Positions 1 to 7,306 of a stretch of 23,361 nucleotides of DNA are shown piece after piece. Under the pieces are notes generated by a model. It saw only the letters and a list, made by a program, of their open reading frames with translations. It was not told the DNA's origin and did no database searches. The position numbers were made by a program, and so were the translations under genes. How positions within the stretch are numbered: position 1 is the first letter of the stretch; each line of letters starts with the position of its first letter. The stretch covers positions 1 to 23,361 of the forward strand of contig VFZQ01000007.1 in the NCBI GenBank assembly GCA_016871135.1, read 5' to 3'. This stretch comes from Acidobacteriota bacterium. GTDB lineage: Bacteria > Acidobacteriota > Terriglobia > Bryobacterales > Bryobacteraceae.

Positions 1-700
1 GGGCCGTCGGGCGGCGGAGTTGGATCCGGTGATCGCGGCGGCGGAATCGACCGGTGTGCGCGTGCGCGTTGGCTTTAATCATCGCTACCACCCGGCGATG
101 TTGAAGGCGCGCGAAATCGTCGATTCGGGAGTCGCGGGGCCTCTGATTATCGTCCGCGGAAGATACGGGCACGGCGGACGGCCGAAGGATACGGACTGGA
201 GAGCCGTCGCCGAATTGTCGGGCGGGGGAGAAGCGATCGACCAGGGCATGCATCTGATCGATCTTGCACGCTGGTTCCTGGGCGACTTTTCGGGTGTTCA
301 AGGCGCGGTGCCGACGTGTTTCTGGAACATGGAAGTGGAGGACAACGCGTTCTTCCTTTTGAAGACCGAACAGGGCCAGTTCGCGCAACTGCACGCGACG
401 TGGACCGAGTGGAAGAACATGTTCTCACTGGAGATCTACGGGTGCGTTGGAAAGATTGATATCGCGGGGCTCGGCGGCAGCTATGGCGAGGAGAAGCTCA
501 CCTACTACCAGATGGTGGAAGGCCAGATCAAGCCGGATATGACGGTCTTCGAATTCGAAAAAGAAGACCGCTCCTGGCATCGCGAGTTCGAGGAATTCGT
601 GCGCGACATCGACGAAGCCCGCGATCCGAACCCAGGCTTACGCGACGCGCAGGCGGCGCTGCGGATCGTAGAAACCGTCTACAAGGAGCAAGGACGTTGA
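1..700 (+). CDS. Gfo/Idh/MocA family oxidoreductase, C-terminal part (5' truncated by window edge)
   Basis: The frame is open from the first complete codon at base 2, so the start and the N-terminal Rossmann NAD(P)-binding domain lie outside the window. The visible 232 or so residues are the second half of a Gfo/Idh/MocA sugar dehydrogenase. They include the segment GFNHRYHPAM that follows the cofactor domain and the conserved DQGMHLIDLARW helix, where family members carry the catalytic His/Asp region. A C-terminal beta-sheet domain follows. The stop overlaps the TTG start of hddA by four bases (TTGA), so the two are probably co-transcribed and translationally coupled. Position at the head of a heptose-nucleotide operon suggests oxidation or epimerisation of a nucleotide sugar or surface-glycan precursor. 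The substrate cannot be told from sequence alone. Confidence 0.85.
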   Translation, partial: GRRAAELDPVIAAAESTGVRVRVGFNHRYHPAMLKAREIVDSGVAGPLIIVRGRYGHGGRPKDTDWRAVAELSGGGEAIDQGMHLIDLARWFLGDFSGVQGAVPTCFWNMEVEDNAFFLLKTEQGQFAQLHATWTEWKNMFSLEIYGCVGKIDIAGLGGSYGEEKLTYYQMVEGQIKPDMTVFEFEKEDRSWHREFEEFVRDIDEARDPNPGLRDAQAALRIVETVYKEQGR

Positions 701-1683
701 TCATCACGCGGAGTCCATTGCGCATTTCGCTCGGCGGCGGCGGGACCGATTTGCCTTCGTACTATCTGGAACACGGCGGCTTCGTGATTTCGGCGGCGAT
801 CGACCGCTACGTTTACATCACGCTGCACCGCACGTTTCAGCCGGGGCTGATCATCAAGTACTCGAAGATGGAGGCGCCGGCGAGCGTCGCAGAGGTTTCG
901 CATCCGATCGTTCGCGAGGCGCTGCAACTGGTGCTCGGCGCCGATACGTCGCACCTGGAAATGACGAGCCTGTCCGATATCCCGGCGGGCACGGGGCTGG
1001 GGTCGTCGGGCAGTTTCACCACGGCGTTGTTGACGGCGCTGCATACATTGAACAAGACCGTCGTCGGGCGGCAGGATCTGGCGGAGCAGGCGTGTCATAT
1101 CGAGATCGACCGCTTGGGCGAACCGATTGGAAAGCAGGATCAATACATCGCGGCGTTCGGCGGCTTGCAGTGTATGCACTTCGAGCAGGGCGGCCATGTG
1201 CGCGTGGAGCCGCTGGCGGCGTCGGCGGAGACGCTGTTCGAGCTCGAAGACAATCTGGTGTTGTTCTTCACGGGCTACACACGGAGCGCGTCGGAGATTT
1301 TGAAAGAGCAGGACTCCAAGAGCAAGCAGAAAGATTCGGGCATGACGCAGAATCTGCACTTCATCAAGGAGCTGGGCGTCGAGAGCCGGCGCGCGTTTGA
1401 GAGCGGCGATCCGCGGCGGTTCGGCGAGATCATGCACACGCATTGGGAACACAAGAAGCAGCGATCGGCCGGGATGAGCAATCCGCGGATCGATGAGTGG
1501 TACGAAGCCGGGCGGAAGAACGGCGCGATCGGCGGGAAGCTGATCGGCGCGGGCGGCGGCGGGTTCCTGATGTTCTACGCCGAGGACAAAACGCGGCTGC
1601 GTGCCGCGATGAAGGCGCTGGGTTTGCAGGAGGTCCGTGTGCGGTTCGATTTCGAGGGCAGCGCCGTGGTGGCGCGGTCGTAA
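697..1683 (+). CDS. hddA: GHMP kinase, D-glycero-alpha-D-manno-heptose 7-phosphate kinase
   Basis: This 328-residue GHMP-superfamily kinase would phosphorylate D-glycero-alpha-D-manno-heptose 7-phosphate at C1 in the cytoplasm. The N-terminal strand has RSPLRISLGGGGTDLP (about residues 5-20). The ATP-binding motif 2, PAGTGLGSSGS, lies at about 96-106. KQDQYIAAFGG near 146 contains the likely catalytic Asp region, and the glycine-rich motif 3, GAGGGGFLMFY, is at 284-294. Length and motifs fit HddA rather than galactokinase or mevalonate-pathway kinases. Start is TTG at 697, overlapping the previous stop; the conserved N-terminal strand begins at once, so a later start is unlikely. HddC, GmhA and GmhB homologues follow directly, which strongly supports the assignment. 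A fucose/heptose kinase of another specificity is the main alternative. Confidence 0.9.
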   Translation: MIITRSPLRISLGGGGTDLPSYYLEHGGFVISAAIDRYVYITLHRTFQPGLIIKYSKMEAPASVAEVSHPIVREALQLVLGADTSHLEMTSLSDIPAGTGLGSSGSFTTALLTALHTLNKTVVGRQDLAEQACHIEIDRLGEPIGKQDQYIAAFGGLQCMHFEQGGHVRVEPLAASAETLFELEDNLVLFFTGYTRSASEILKEQDSKSKQKDSGMTQNLHFIKELGVESRRAFESGDPRRFGEIMHTHWEHKKQRSAGMSNPRIDEWYEAGRKNGAIGGKLIGAGGGGFLMFYAEDKTRLRAAMKALGLQEVRVRFDFEGSAVVARS

Positions 1684-1686
1684 CGC

Positions 1687-2379
1687 ATGCTGCCTGTTGT
1701 CATACTCGCGGGCGGGCTTGCCACGCGGCTGCGGCCGATCACGGAGAAAATTCCGAAGGCTCTCGTCGAAGTCGCCGGCCAGCCGTTTCTGCACCATCAG
1801 ATGCGGCTGCTTGCCGCCAACGGCGTGACGCGCGTGGTGATGAGCGTCGCCTATCGCGGCGAGATGATCGAGGAGTTTCTTGGCGATGGCAGCCGGTATG
1901 GAATCGAGGCTTCCTACTCCTACGACGGCGACAAGTATTTGGGCGCGGCGGGCGCGATCAAGAAGGCGATGCCGCTGTTAGGCGGCGCGTTCTTCACGCT
2001 GTACGGCGACTCGTACTTAACTGTGCCGTTCCGCGACGTGGCGCAAGTGTTTTTCGATAGCGGGAGGCCGGCGTTAATGACCGTGTACCGCAACGAGGGC
2101 AAGTTCGACACAAGCAACGTGGAGTTTGCGGATGGCGAGATCCGCGCCTACGATAAGAAGAATCGAACGGCGGCGATGCGGCACATCGACTACGGCTTGG
2201 GCGTGTTCCGCGCGTCGGCGTTCGCCGGGATTGGTGATGGCGAGGTCGCGGATTTGGATACGCTCTATCAGGACGTCTTGCGGCGCGACGAGTTGGCGGC
2301 GTACGAAACGAACGAGCGGTTCTACGAGATTGGCACGCCGGAAGGCATTCGAGATACGGAGGCGTTTTTACTGTCATGA
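1687..2379 (+). CDS. hddC: Nucleotidyltransferase, probable D-glycero-alpha-D-manno-heptose 1-phosphate guanylyltransferase
   Basis: A 230-residue NTP_transferase-family enzyme that would join heptose 1-phosphate to an NTP, releasing pyrophosphate. The signature LAGGLATRLRP lies at residues 7-17 and is followed by the Lys-containing KIPKALVEVAGQPF at 21-34, which binds nucleotide and sugar phosphate. A metal-binding Asp is visible in LYGDSY (D108). The first glycine-rich loop reads GGLATR where many relatives have GGxGTR. The gene starts three bases after hddA stops and its own end overlaps gmhA by four bases. Family motifs do not distinguish GTP from CTP or dTTP. The guanylyltransferase call (HddC) rests on the operon context with hddA, gmhA and gmhB. 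Confidence 0.82.
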   Translation: MLPVVILAGGLATRLRPITEKIPKALVEVAGQPFLHHQMRLLAANGVTRVVMSVAYRGEMIEEFLGDGSRYGIEASYSYDGDKYLGAAGAIKKAMPLLGGAFFTLYGDSYLTVPFRDVAQVFFDSGRPALMTVYRNEGKFDTSNVEFADGEIRAYDKKNRTAAMRHIDYGLGVFRASAFAGIGDGEVADLDTLYQDVLRRDELAAYETNERFYEIGTPEGIRDTEAFLLS

Positions 2380-2972
2380 GCTTTTCCGAACAGTTTGTTG
2401 GCGAGGCCGCCGAGGTGTTGGCGCGGCTGGATACGGCCGCGATCGAGCGGATGGCGGCGATCCTGGCCGAGACGTGCTCGCGCGGCGGAAGGCTGTTTTT
2501 GTTAGGCGTCGGCGGATCGGCGGCGAATGCGTCGCATGCCGTGAATGACTTTAGAAAGATCGCAGGCATCGAAGCCTACGCACCAACCGATAACGTCTCC
2601 GAATTGACCGCGCGCACTAACGATGAAGGCTGGGCGACGGTGTTTGAAAGCTGGCTGCGCGTGAGCAAGCTGCGCGCCGGCGACTGCCTGTTTGTGTTTT
2701 CGGTCGGCGGCGGCGATGTGGAGCGCAACGTGAGTCCGAATCTGGTGGCGGCCTTGAAGTATGGGCGCGAGGTGGGTTCGAAGATCATCGGCATTGTCGG
2801 ACGCGACGGCGGCTACACGGCGAAGGTGGCCGATGCTTGCGCGGTCATTCCGACCGTGAACCCCGTGCATGTGACGCCGCACGCGGAGGCGTTTCAGGCG
2901 GTGGTTTGGCATCTGCTGGTGTCGCATCCGTCGTTGAAGGCGGTCGAGACCAAGTGGGAGTCGGTACGGTAA
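2376..2972 (+). CDS. gmhA: SIS-domain sedoheptulose 7-phosphate isomerase (GmhA-like)
   Basis: This 198-residue single SIS-domain protein would convert sedoheptulose 7-phosphate to D-glycero-D-manno-heptose 7-phosphate, the first committed heptose step. The phosphate-binding loop GVGGSAANASH is at residues 44-54 and the second SIS loop FSVGGGDVERN at 108-118. A C-terminal helix contains TPHAEAFQAVVWHLL (about 167-181). Comparing spacing with E. coli GmhA metal ligands (His61, Glu65, Gln172, His180) gives H54, D58, E171 and H179 here. The positions are conserved but two side chains differ, Glu to Asp and Gln to Glu. This mapping is by eye. The ATG overlaps the hddC stop (ATGA), and the end overlaps the start of gmhB. 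Another sugar-phosphate isomerase of the SIS family is possible, but the neighbours favour GmhA. Confidence 0.87.
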   Translation: MSFSEQFVGEAAEVLARLDTAAIERMAAILAETCSRGGRLFLLGVGGSAANASHAVNDFRKIAGIEAYAPTDNVSELTARTNDEGWATVFESWLRVSKLRAGDCLFVFSVGGGDVERNVSPNLVAALKYGREVGSKIIGIVGRDGGYTAKVADACAVIPTVNPVHVTPHAEAFQAVVWHLLVSHPSLKAVETKWESVR

Positions 2973-3508
2973 CGCGCGCGGTTTTTCTGGATCGCGATGG
3001 CGTGTTGAACCGCGCCGTCGTACGCGAAGGAAAGCCGTATCCGCCGGCTTCGGCGGCTTCCGTTGAACTTGTGGACGGCGCGGTTGACTGCATGGCCCGG
3101 TTGAAGGCTGCGGGGTTCCTGTTGCTGGTGGTGACGAATCAGCCCGATGTCGCGCGCGGGACACAGTCGGCCGCGGAGTTGAACGCGATCAACGATGTGT
3201 TGCGAGCGGCGCTGCCGCTGGATGCGTTTTTCATTTGTCCCCATGACAGCGGCGACGCCTGCGACTGCCGCAAGCCGAAGCCGGGTTTGATCTTGCAGGG
3301 GGCGGCGGCGCACGGCGTGAATCTCGCAATGAGTTTCGTCATCGGCGATCGATGGCGCGACATGGACGCGGCGCGGGCGGCGGGCGTGCGGGGCGTCTGG
3401 TTCGACTACGGCTATGCCGAGCGCGGCCCGTCGGAACCGCCGGCGGCGACTGTGAAGAGTTTGTGCGAAGCTGTCGATTGGATACTGAGTCAGGAGACAT
3501 CACGATGA
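2954..3508 (+). CDS. gmhB: D-glycero-D-manno-heptose 1,7-bisphosphate 7-phosphatase (HAD-IIIA)
   Basis: A HAD-superfamily phosphatase that removes the C7 phosphate from heptose 1,7-bisphosphate. Motif I FLDRDGVLN carries the nucleophile and acid aspartates (D13, D15 from the chosen start). Motif II is VVTNQ, motif III is the Lys in CRKPKPG, and motif IV is GDRWRDMDAA. The zinc-binding loop CPHDSGDACDC typical of GmhB is present. The frame is open to 2837, but the protein fold begins with TRAVFLDRDG. The GTG at 2954 gives 184 residues, the normal family length, with a 19-base overlap with gmhA; no closer start codon is in frame. The stop overlaps the next gene as ATGA. The context indicates the alpha-anomer (GDP-heptose) branch. 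Confidence 0.88.
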   Translation: MGVGTVTRAVFLDRDGVLNRAVVREGKPYPPASAASVELVDGAVDCMARLKAAGFLLLVVTNQPDVARGTQSAAELNAINDVLRAALPLDAFFICPHDSGDACDCRKPKPGLILQGAAAHGVNLAMSFVIGDRWRDMDAARAAGVRGVWFDYGYAERGPSEPPAATVKSLCEAVDWILSQETSR

Positions 3509-4206
3509 GCGTGAAGATATTCGCCGACGGCGCGGAGAAGGCGTCGATGTTGAAGTTGTACGCGGACCCGCGTATTCAGGGATTCACCACGAATCCGACG
3601 TTGATGCGCAAGGCGGGCATCAGCGACTACGAAGGGTTTGCGCGCGATATTCTGGCGGCGATTCCGGACCGGCCGATTTCGTTCGAGGTGTTCGCCGACG
3701 AGTTCGATGAAATGGAACGGCAAGCCGAGCGGATTGCGGCATGGGGATCGAACGTCTACGTCAAGATTCCAGTGACAAATACACGCGGGGAGTCGGCCGG
3801 GCCGCTGGTGAAGCGGTTGGCCGCACGCGGCGTGAAGCAGAATGTCACGGCGATTCTGACGCTGGATCAGGTGCGTGAAGTAGTCGATGCCCTGGCCGGT
3901 GGCCCGGCGGCAAACGTCAGCGTCTTCGCGGGGCGCATCGCCGATACGGGCGTGGACCCCTTGCCCGTGATGAAAGAAGCGCTGCGGATCATGGCGCCGC
4001 ACCCGCAGTTGGAGCTGATCTGGGCGAGCCCGCGCGAGCTACTGAACATCGTGCAGGCAAGCGAAATCGGCTGCCACATCATCACCGTGACGCCGGACAT
4101 TTTGAACAAGCTGGCGCTGATCGGGAAGGATCTGGCGCAGTACTCACTCGAAACGGTGAAGATGTTCCGGAACGACGCCGTGGCGAGCGGGTTTGGGCTG
4201 GCGTAA
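3505..4206 (+). CDS. Transaldolase / fructose-6-phosphate aldolase family protein
   Basis: A 233-residue class I aldolase of the small transaldolase (TalC/FSA) family. The N-terminal segment has GFTTNPTLM, the loop after strand 1 that defines the family. The Schiff-base Lys lies in NVYVKIPVTN at about residues 84-93. The FEVFAD segment places Glu where E. coli fructose-6-phosphate aldolase has Gln59, which points to true transaldolase chemistry. A phosphate-site-like ASPRE lies near the end. The ATG at 3505 overlaps the gmhB stop and is preceded by a strong Shine-Dalgarno sequence, AGGAGA at 3492-3497; the longer upstream ORF is spurious. Transaldolase makes sedoheptulose 7-phosphate, the GmhA substrate. 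That suggests, by inference, that the operon feeds its own precursor. It is the last gene before a convergent AbiE pair. Confidence 0.87.
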   Translation: MSVKIFADGAEKASMLKLYADPRIQGFTTNPTLMRKAGISDYEGFARDILAAIPDRPISFEVFADEFDEMERQAERIAAWGSNVYVKIPVTNTRGESAGPLVKRLAARGVKQNVTAILTLDQVREVVDALAGGPAANVSVFAGRIADTGVDPLPVMKEALRIMAPHPQLELIWASPRELLNIVQASEIGCHIITVTPDILNKLALIGKDLAQYSLETVKMFRNDAVASGFGLA

Positions 4207-4349
4207 AGCGCCGCCGCTTCGCCAACCGATCACCAATTGTAGCGGGCCACCGCACAGCGGGCACATTGTAGCGTTGCCCAGTCTCCGGAGGAGGCCAGCC
4301 GGTAAAGGTGGTTTCCCCCGGCGCTGCGAAGCAGGTCGTCTCCAGTCAG

Positions 4350-5273
4350 TTATTGGCGAGCACGCCGCCATGGGCCCTTGGTGGGCCAGTAGAGGTCTAA
4401 CGTTTCCTCCGCATGAATCGATTCGACGACAGGCATGAGAAATTTTGCGATGGATTCGCCGACATCGGCCAACTCTCCCACCGATAACGGCAAATCCACG
4501 CGCACAAGAAACTCTCGCCACTGCGCCACTTTCAACTCGTCTCGCAGGAACCGTCCGGTCAGAGCGACGGGCCGTCCCCGTGGGAGTTCGGTCTTGCGTC
4601 GGGCAAACGTCGCCTTCAACGCTCCGGCAAGGCGATCGATTTGAAACGGCTGCTCTCGGCTCAGCAACCAGATGTCGAAGAAGTCTTTCATCCGGCTGTT
4701 GGGCATGTCCAGTTGCACCATGGCCTGGAACTTCTCCGCGATCACCGTTTCCGGCGGATAGATCCGCAAGTTCGGCGCATCCAAACCCAGCATAGCCGGC
4801 AGTTCCCGGTTCTCGGCTCCCGGGCTGACAACGTCCCCAAAGCCGATGTCGATTTGGAGAACCGTCTTGGCTTTGTCAAGGCTGGCCGGAACGCGCATGC
4901 GCAAGCCATCATACTCGGAGTTCTCCCGTATCTCCGCCACAGTGATGTTGTCGATGTCGAACAAGATGCCGTCGTCGGCATGTACCGCGCAAATGCTTCG
5001 GGCAGATTCAAGTATTCTCCTCGGGTCGGACGAGCCATACGCTAGAAGGCCGATGTCGCGAGTACGGCGGGGCAACGCGCCGCGCCAAATCAAAAACAGC
5101 GTCGCACCCTTGAGCACAAACGATTCGCGCAGCGGGGATCGGCCAAGCCGGTACAGAAACCGCTCCGCCGCCCACCGGTCGAGTACGAACTGAAACTCCT
5201 GTTTCGCCGTTCGCGAGACGTTAAGCAGTTTGGCGCGAATCGACGCGGCGGCGTTCGCCGCACGTTTTTTCAT
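4350..5273 (-). CDS. AbiEii-type nucleotidyltransferase toxin, motif I Asp replaced by Gly
   Basis: This 307-residue protein belongs to the AbiEii/AbiGii/MenT-like nucleotidyltransferase toxins (type IV toxin-antitoxin, phage abortive infection). Visible motifs are FVLKGATLFLIW (52-63), TRDIGLL (71-77), the third acidic strand LQIDIGFGD (139-147), AEKFQAM with Lys181, and RMKDFFDIWLL (194-204). Family members normally read TRDLDLL at motif I. Here the second Asp is Gly75 (codon GGC, + strand 5049-5051), one transition from GAC, so catalysis may be lost. The rest of the gene is intact without stops. The ATG at 5273 overlaps the AbiEi stop (ATGA), the normal antitoxin-toxin order. The gene converges on the transaldolase gene. 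It may be an inactivated toxin, or a divergent active site. Confidence 0.87.
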   Translation of the reverse strand: MKKRAANAAASIRAKLLNVSRTAKQEFQFVLDRWAAERFLYRLGRSPLRESFVLKGATLFLIWRGALPRRTRDIGLLAYGSSDPRRILESARSICAVHADDGILFDIDNITVAEIRENSEYDGLRMRVPASLDKAKTVLQIDIGFGDVVSPGAENRELPAMLGLDAPNLRIYPPETVIAEKFQAMVQLDMPNSRMKDFFDIWLLSREQPFQIDRLAGALKATFARRKTELPRGRPVALTGRFLRDELKVAQWREFLVRVDLPLSVGELADVGESIAKFLMPVVESIHAEETLDLYWPTKGPWRRARQ

Positions 5274-5872
5274 GCGAGCGCTTCCAGATAGGGGCGCATC
5301 ATGCGCCAGACGCGATTCATTTGCGCTTGCCGTGTGATTTCTGCGACCGTCGCTCTTCGTCCGCCTAGCGCTTCGCGGAGCGCCTCGATCGCGACATCCA
5401 GCCCGATCTTGCGCCGGTACTTGAAGCAGTCGGCGACCGTCTTGGCCACGCTGAATACCTTCACCGGCACGCCTTCCACCCGATGAATCCCAACGCCGCT
5501 CTTGAACGTCGCCTCCGAGTAGCGTACGGTGCGAAAGCGAACCGTCGATATTTTGGGGCGGCGCGCCCGTACATGAATCCCCACCCATACCTCGGCGGGA
5601 TGTTGGGTTGTCAGATCGTGAAAGCGAAGCGCCGACAGAAGGCAAATCACCGCATTTGGGGTTTCCTTGGCTACAACCGCCAGGCTGTGATGCTCGGTTG
5701 GGGACAGATCGGCCAGTTCATATACGCCCCGGCCTGTGCGATGGACGATGCCTTGCCGCATCAGCCGCAGCAGGTGCTCCCGTGGGATCCCCTTCGCCTC
5801 CAAGTCGCGCGGCCGCACAATCCGCTCGCGCCGGACGATTTGGATGATTCGAGTGCGGTAGGACTGTGTCAT
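5270..5872 (-). CDS. AbiEi-type antitoxin / transcriptional autoregulator
   Basis: A 200-residue AbiEi-family protein. The N-terminal winged helix-turn-helix runs over about residues 5-55, with IVRPRDLEAKGIPREHLLRL followed by the wing GIVHRTGRGVYEL, which is the family hallmark. A C-terminal AbiEi domain follows, which in studied systems carries the antitoxin activity. Known AbiEi proteins counter the AbiEii toxin without directly binding it and repress their own promoter by binding inverted repeats. Such repeats are present directly upstream here. The ATG at 5872 is the first residue of a good family N-terminus, and no clear Shine-Dalgarno sequence precedes it. The stop overlaps the AbiEii start by four bases. 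Confidence 0.9.
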   Translation of the reverse strand: MTQSYRTRIIQIVRRERIVRPRDLEAKGIPREHLLRLMRQGIVHRTGRGVYELADLSPTEHHSLAVVAKETPNAVICLLSALRFHDLTTQHPAEVWVGIHVRARRPKISTVRFRTVRYSEATFKSGVGIHRVEGVPVKVFSVAKTVADCFKYRRKIGLDVAIEALREALGGRRATVAEITRQAQMNRVWRMMRPYLEALA

Positions 5873-5878
5873 GTACGC

Positions 5879-5927
5879 TGTTGCATTCTGTTGATATATT
5901 ACATGTTTCTATCAACGTTTCGCAACA
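5879..5927. promoter_or_regulatory. Nested inverted repeat, candidate AbiEi operator
   Basis: Two pairs of perfect arms are concentric. The outer arms TGTTGC (5879-5884) and GCAACA (5922-5927) enclose the inner arms GTTGATA (5890-5896) and TATCAAC (5910-5916). The spacer between inner and outer arm is exactly five bases on each side, around a 13-base AT-rich centre. The element ends seven bases upstream of the AbiEi start. AbiEi proteins are known to bind paired inverted repeats in their own promoter, so this is the probable autoregulation site. The symmetry is seen in the sequence; binding is inferred. Confidence 0.65.
5896..5925 (-). promoter_or_regulatory. Predicted sigma-70 promoter of the AbiE pair
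   Basis: On the minus strand, TTGCGA (5925-5920, -35-like) is followed after 18 bases by TAATAT (5901-5896, a strong -10 match). Transcription would begin near 5889, leaving a short leader before the ATG at 5872. The whole promoter sits inside the nested inverted repeat, so a bound repressor would block RNA polymerase. The region is markedly more AT-rich than its surroundings. Confidence 0.5.
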
Positions 5928-6052
5928 CGAGAACCGCACCCAAGAGGCCGTTCGCAAACACGATCGGGGCGAGAGCAGAATGGGGGATTGCTCGCTCGAA
6001 GCGGCGGAACGCTACCCGGCGCCAGCGGGCCCGGCCTACAAAAGCCCCGCCG

Positions 6053-7306
6053 CTACCGAAAATTCCGCACAACCTCAAGATCAAGCTCGGCGCTATTGCC
6101 GATCGACCAAATGAGTTGCCCGCCGTCAGGGCTGACGGTCATCCCGAGACCCAATCGCAGATTGCCGATGCGTTCGGTTCCCGCGGGCGGGGGCAGGCTT
6201 TTCGCCGGGCCGCCGGCCAAAGGGACGACTCGCAACTCTCTCGGGTGCGTACTCAGCGTATAGAGATGCGAATCCGTCATGGCGAAGTGCAGCGAGGCGA
6301 GTTCGTTGGTCAGGACCTCGATTGCGCCGCCGCCGGCGGGCATCCGGCAAAGGTCATTGGGGCTGCCGGGCCGGGAGAAGTAAATGTACTTCCCGTCGGG
6401 GCTCTCCTGCACCGAGAAGTGCGGTGACGTCTCGTCGATCAGCCGCTTGTCCGAACCGTCGAGGCGAACGCGCAACAACTTTTTTTCCGACACGTAGAGT
6501 ATCGTCTGGCCATCGCGCGACCAGACCGGATCGGCGGCGAACTCGTCATCGATTGGCAGCCTGGAAGAGACGCCGCCGGCGATGGGTGTCACAACAATAC
6601 CCGAACGCGAGACGGCGTAGAGGAGACGCGTTCCGTCCGGAGACCAGCGCGGGTAGGACCGCGGGTTTCCGTTGGTCGTGAGCCGGCGGACATTATTTCC
6701 GCTGGCCGAGGCAAGCCAAACTTCGGGCTGACCGGAACGGTCGCTCAGAAACGCGACGGTCGCGCCGTCCGGAGAGTAGGCGGGAAGGCTCTCGTAGCGG
6801 CTGGATGGCGCGAAGGCCGTGGCTGCGGCTACGTCTTTCGTCGCGGCGGTCCAGAGCTTTCCCAGCGAGTTGACCGAAAGACCTTTCCCATAGACCAGGG
6901 TCGAGCCGTGAACGGAGACCGTATTGCAAGGCACGTCGGCGAGTAGGCGAGGCGACCGCCCGGCGCGAGTGGACAGCCGATAGAGACGGCTATCGAAAGC
7001 GCCAAAGATTGCGCTCTGAGCGTTGCAGAAGATGAGTTCGTCTTCCGGTGGATTCCAGGTCAGACCGGAAGCCATCGACTGACCGTGATACACAAGCTCC
7101 GGCGGCGCGCCGGAACCGACGTTCAGCACATAGACCGATTCAATGCCGGCCTGGGGCGGGCCTTCACGGATCATATAGGCAAGGCGGCGGCCGTCGCGGG
7201 AAAGCTGGGGCGCGATGTGGAGACGATCGGAGGCCGGCGTGAGCCGCTGCCGTTCGGCGGTCGAGGTGGAGATCCGGTAGATGCCGTTTTCGGTTTTCGT
7301 GGCCAT
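6053..7306 (-). CDS. PD40/WD40-like beta-propeller protein, C-terminal fragment of a frameshifted gene
   Basis: This frame carries most of the propeller of the protein that begins at 8004. PD40-type repeats are plain: QLSRDGRRLAYMI, AYSPDGATVAFLSDRSG, RWSPDGTRLLYAV, VWSRDGQTILYVS, QESPDGKYIYFSRPG and VSPDGGQLIWSI. The reading continues upstream of the nominal ATG at 7306 without a stop as far as about 7400, through GKTFFANHNQLSWTPD, which joins naturally to the N-terminal fragment. The ATG is therefore an accident of the frame and not a real start. Repeats of this type form periplasmic TolB-like propellers. Here they probably sense or bind a partner outside the membrane. The protein ends in VVRNFR just before a 125-base spacer leading to the AbiE promoter. 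Confidence 0.75.
   Translation of the reverse strand: MATKTENGIYRISTSTAERQRLTPASDRLHIAPQLSRDGRRLAYMIREGPPQAGIESVYVLNVGSGAPPELVYHGQSMASGLTWNPPEDELIFCNAQSAIFGAFDSRLYRLSTRAGRSPRLLADVPCNTVSVHGSTLVYGKGLSVNSLGKLWTAATKDVAAATAFAPSSRYESLPAYSPDGATVAFLSDRSGQPEVWLASASGNNVRRLTTNGNPRSYPRWSPDGTRLLYAVSRSGIVVTPIAGGVSSRLPIDDEFAADPVWSRDGQTILYVSEKKLLRVRLDGSDKRLIDETSPHFSVQESPDGKYIYFSRPGSPNDLCRMPAGGGAIEVLTNELASLHFAMTDSHLYTLSTHPRELRVVPLAGGPAKSLPPPAGTERIGNLRLGLGMTVSPDGGQLIWSIGNSAELDLEVVRNFR

Noticed and set aside
679..1797. 372-codon open frame on the minus strand opposite hddA
   Set aside because: Arg/Gln/Leu-rich shadow without domain motifs; the plus-strand GHMP kinase is complete.
2837..2953. N-terminal extension of gmhB
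   Set aside because: The extension lies entirely within gmhA and encodes low-complexity Arg/Gly/Ser sequence; the HAD fold begins right after 2954.
4201..4216. AAGCG-CCGC-CGCTT hairpin after the transaldolase stop as a terminator
   Set aside because: The stem is only five base pairs and no T tract follows.
5928..6052. Small gene or RNA between the AbiE promoter and the PD40 gene end
   Set aside because: Only fragments of shadow frames cover it, without a start signal, motif or stable hairpin followed by Ts.
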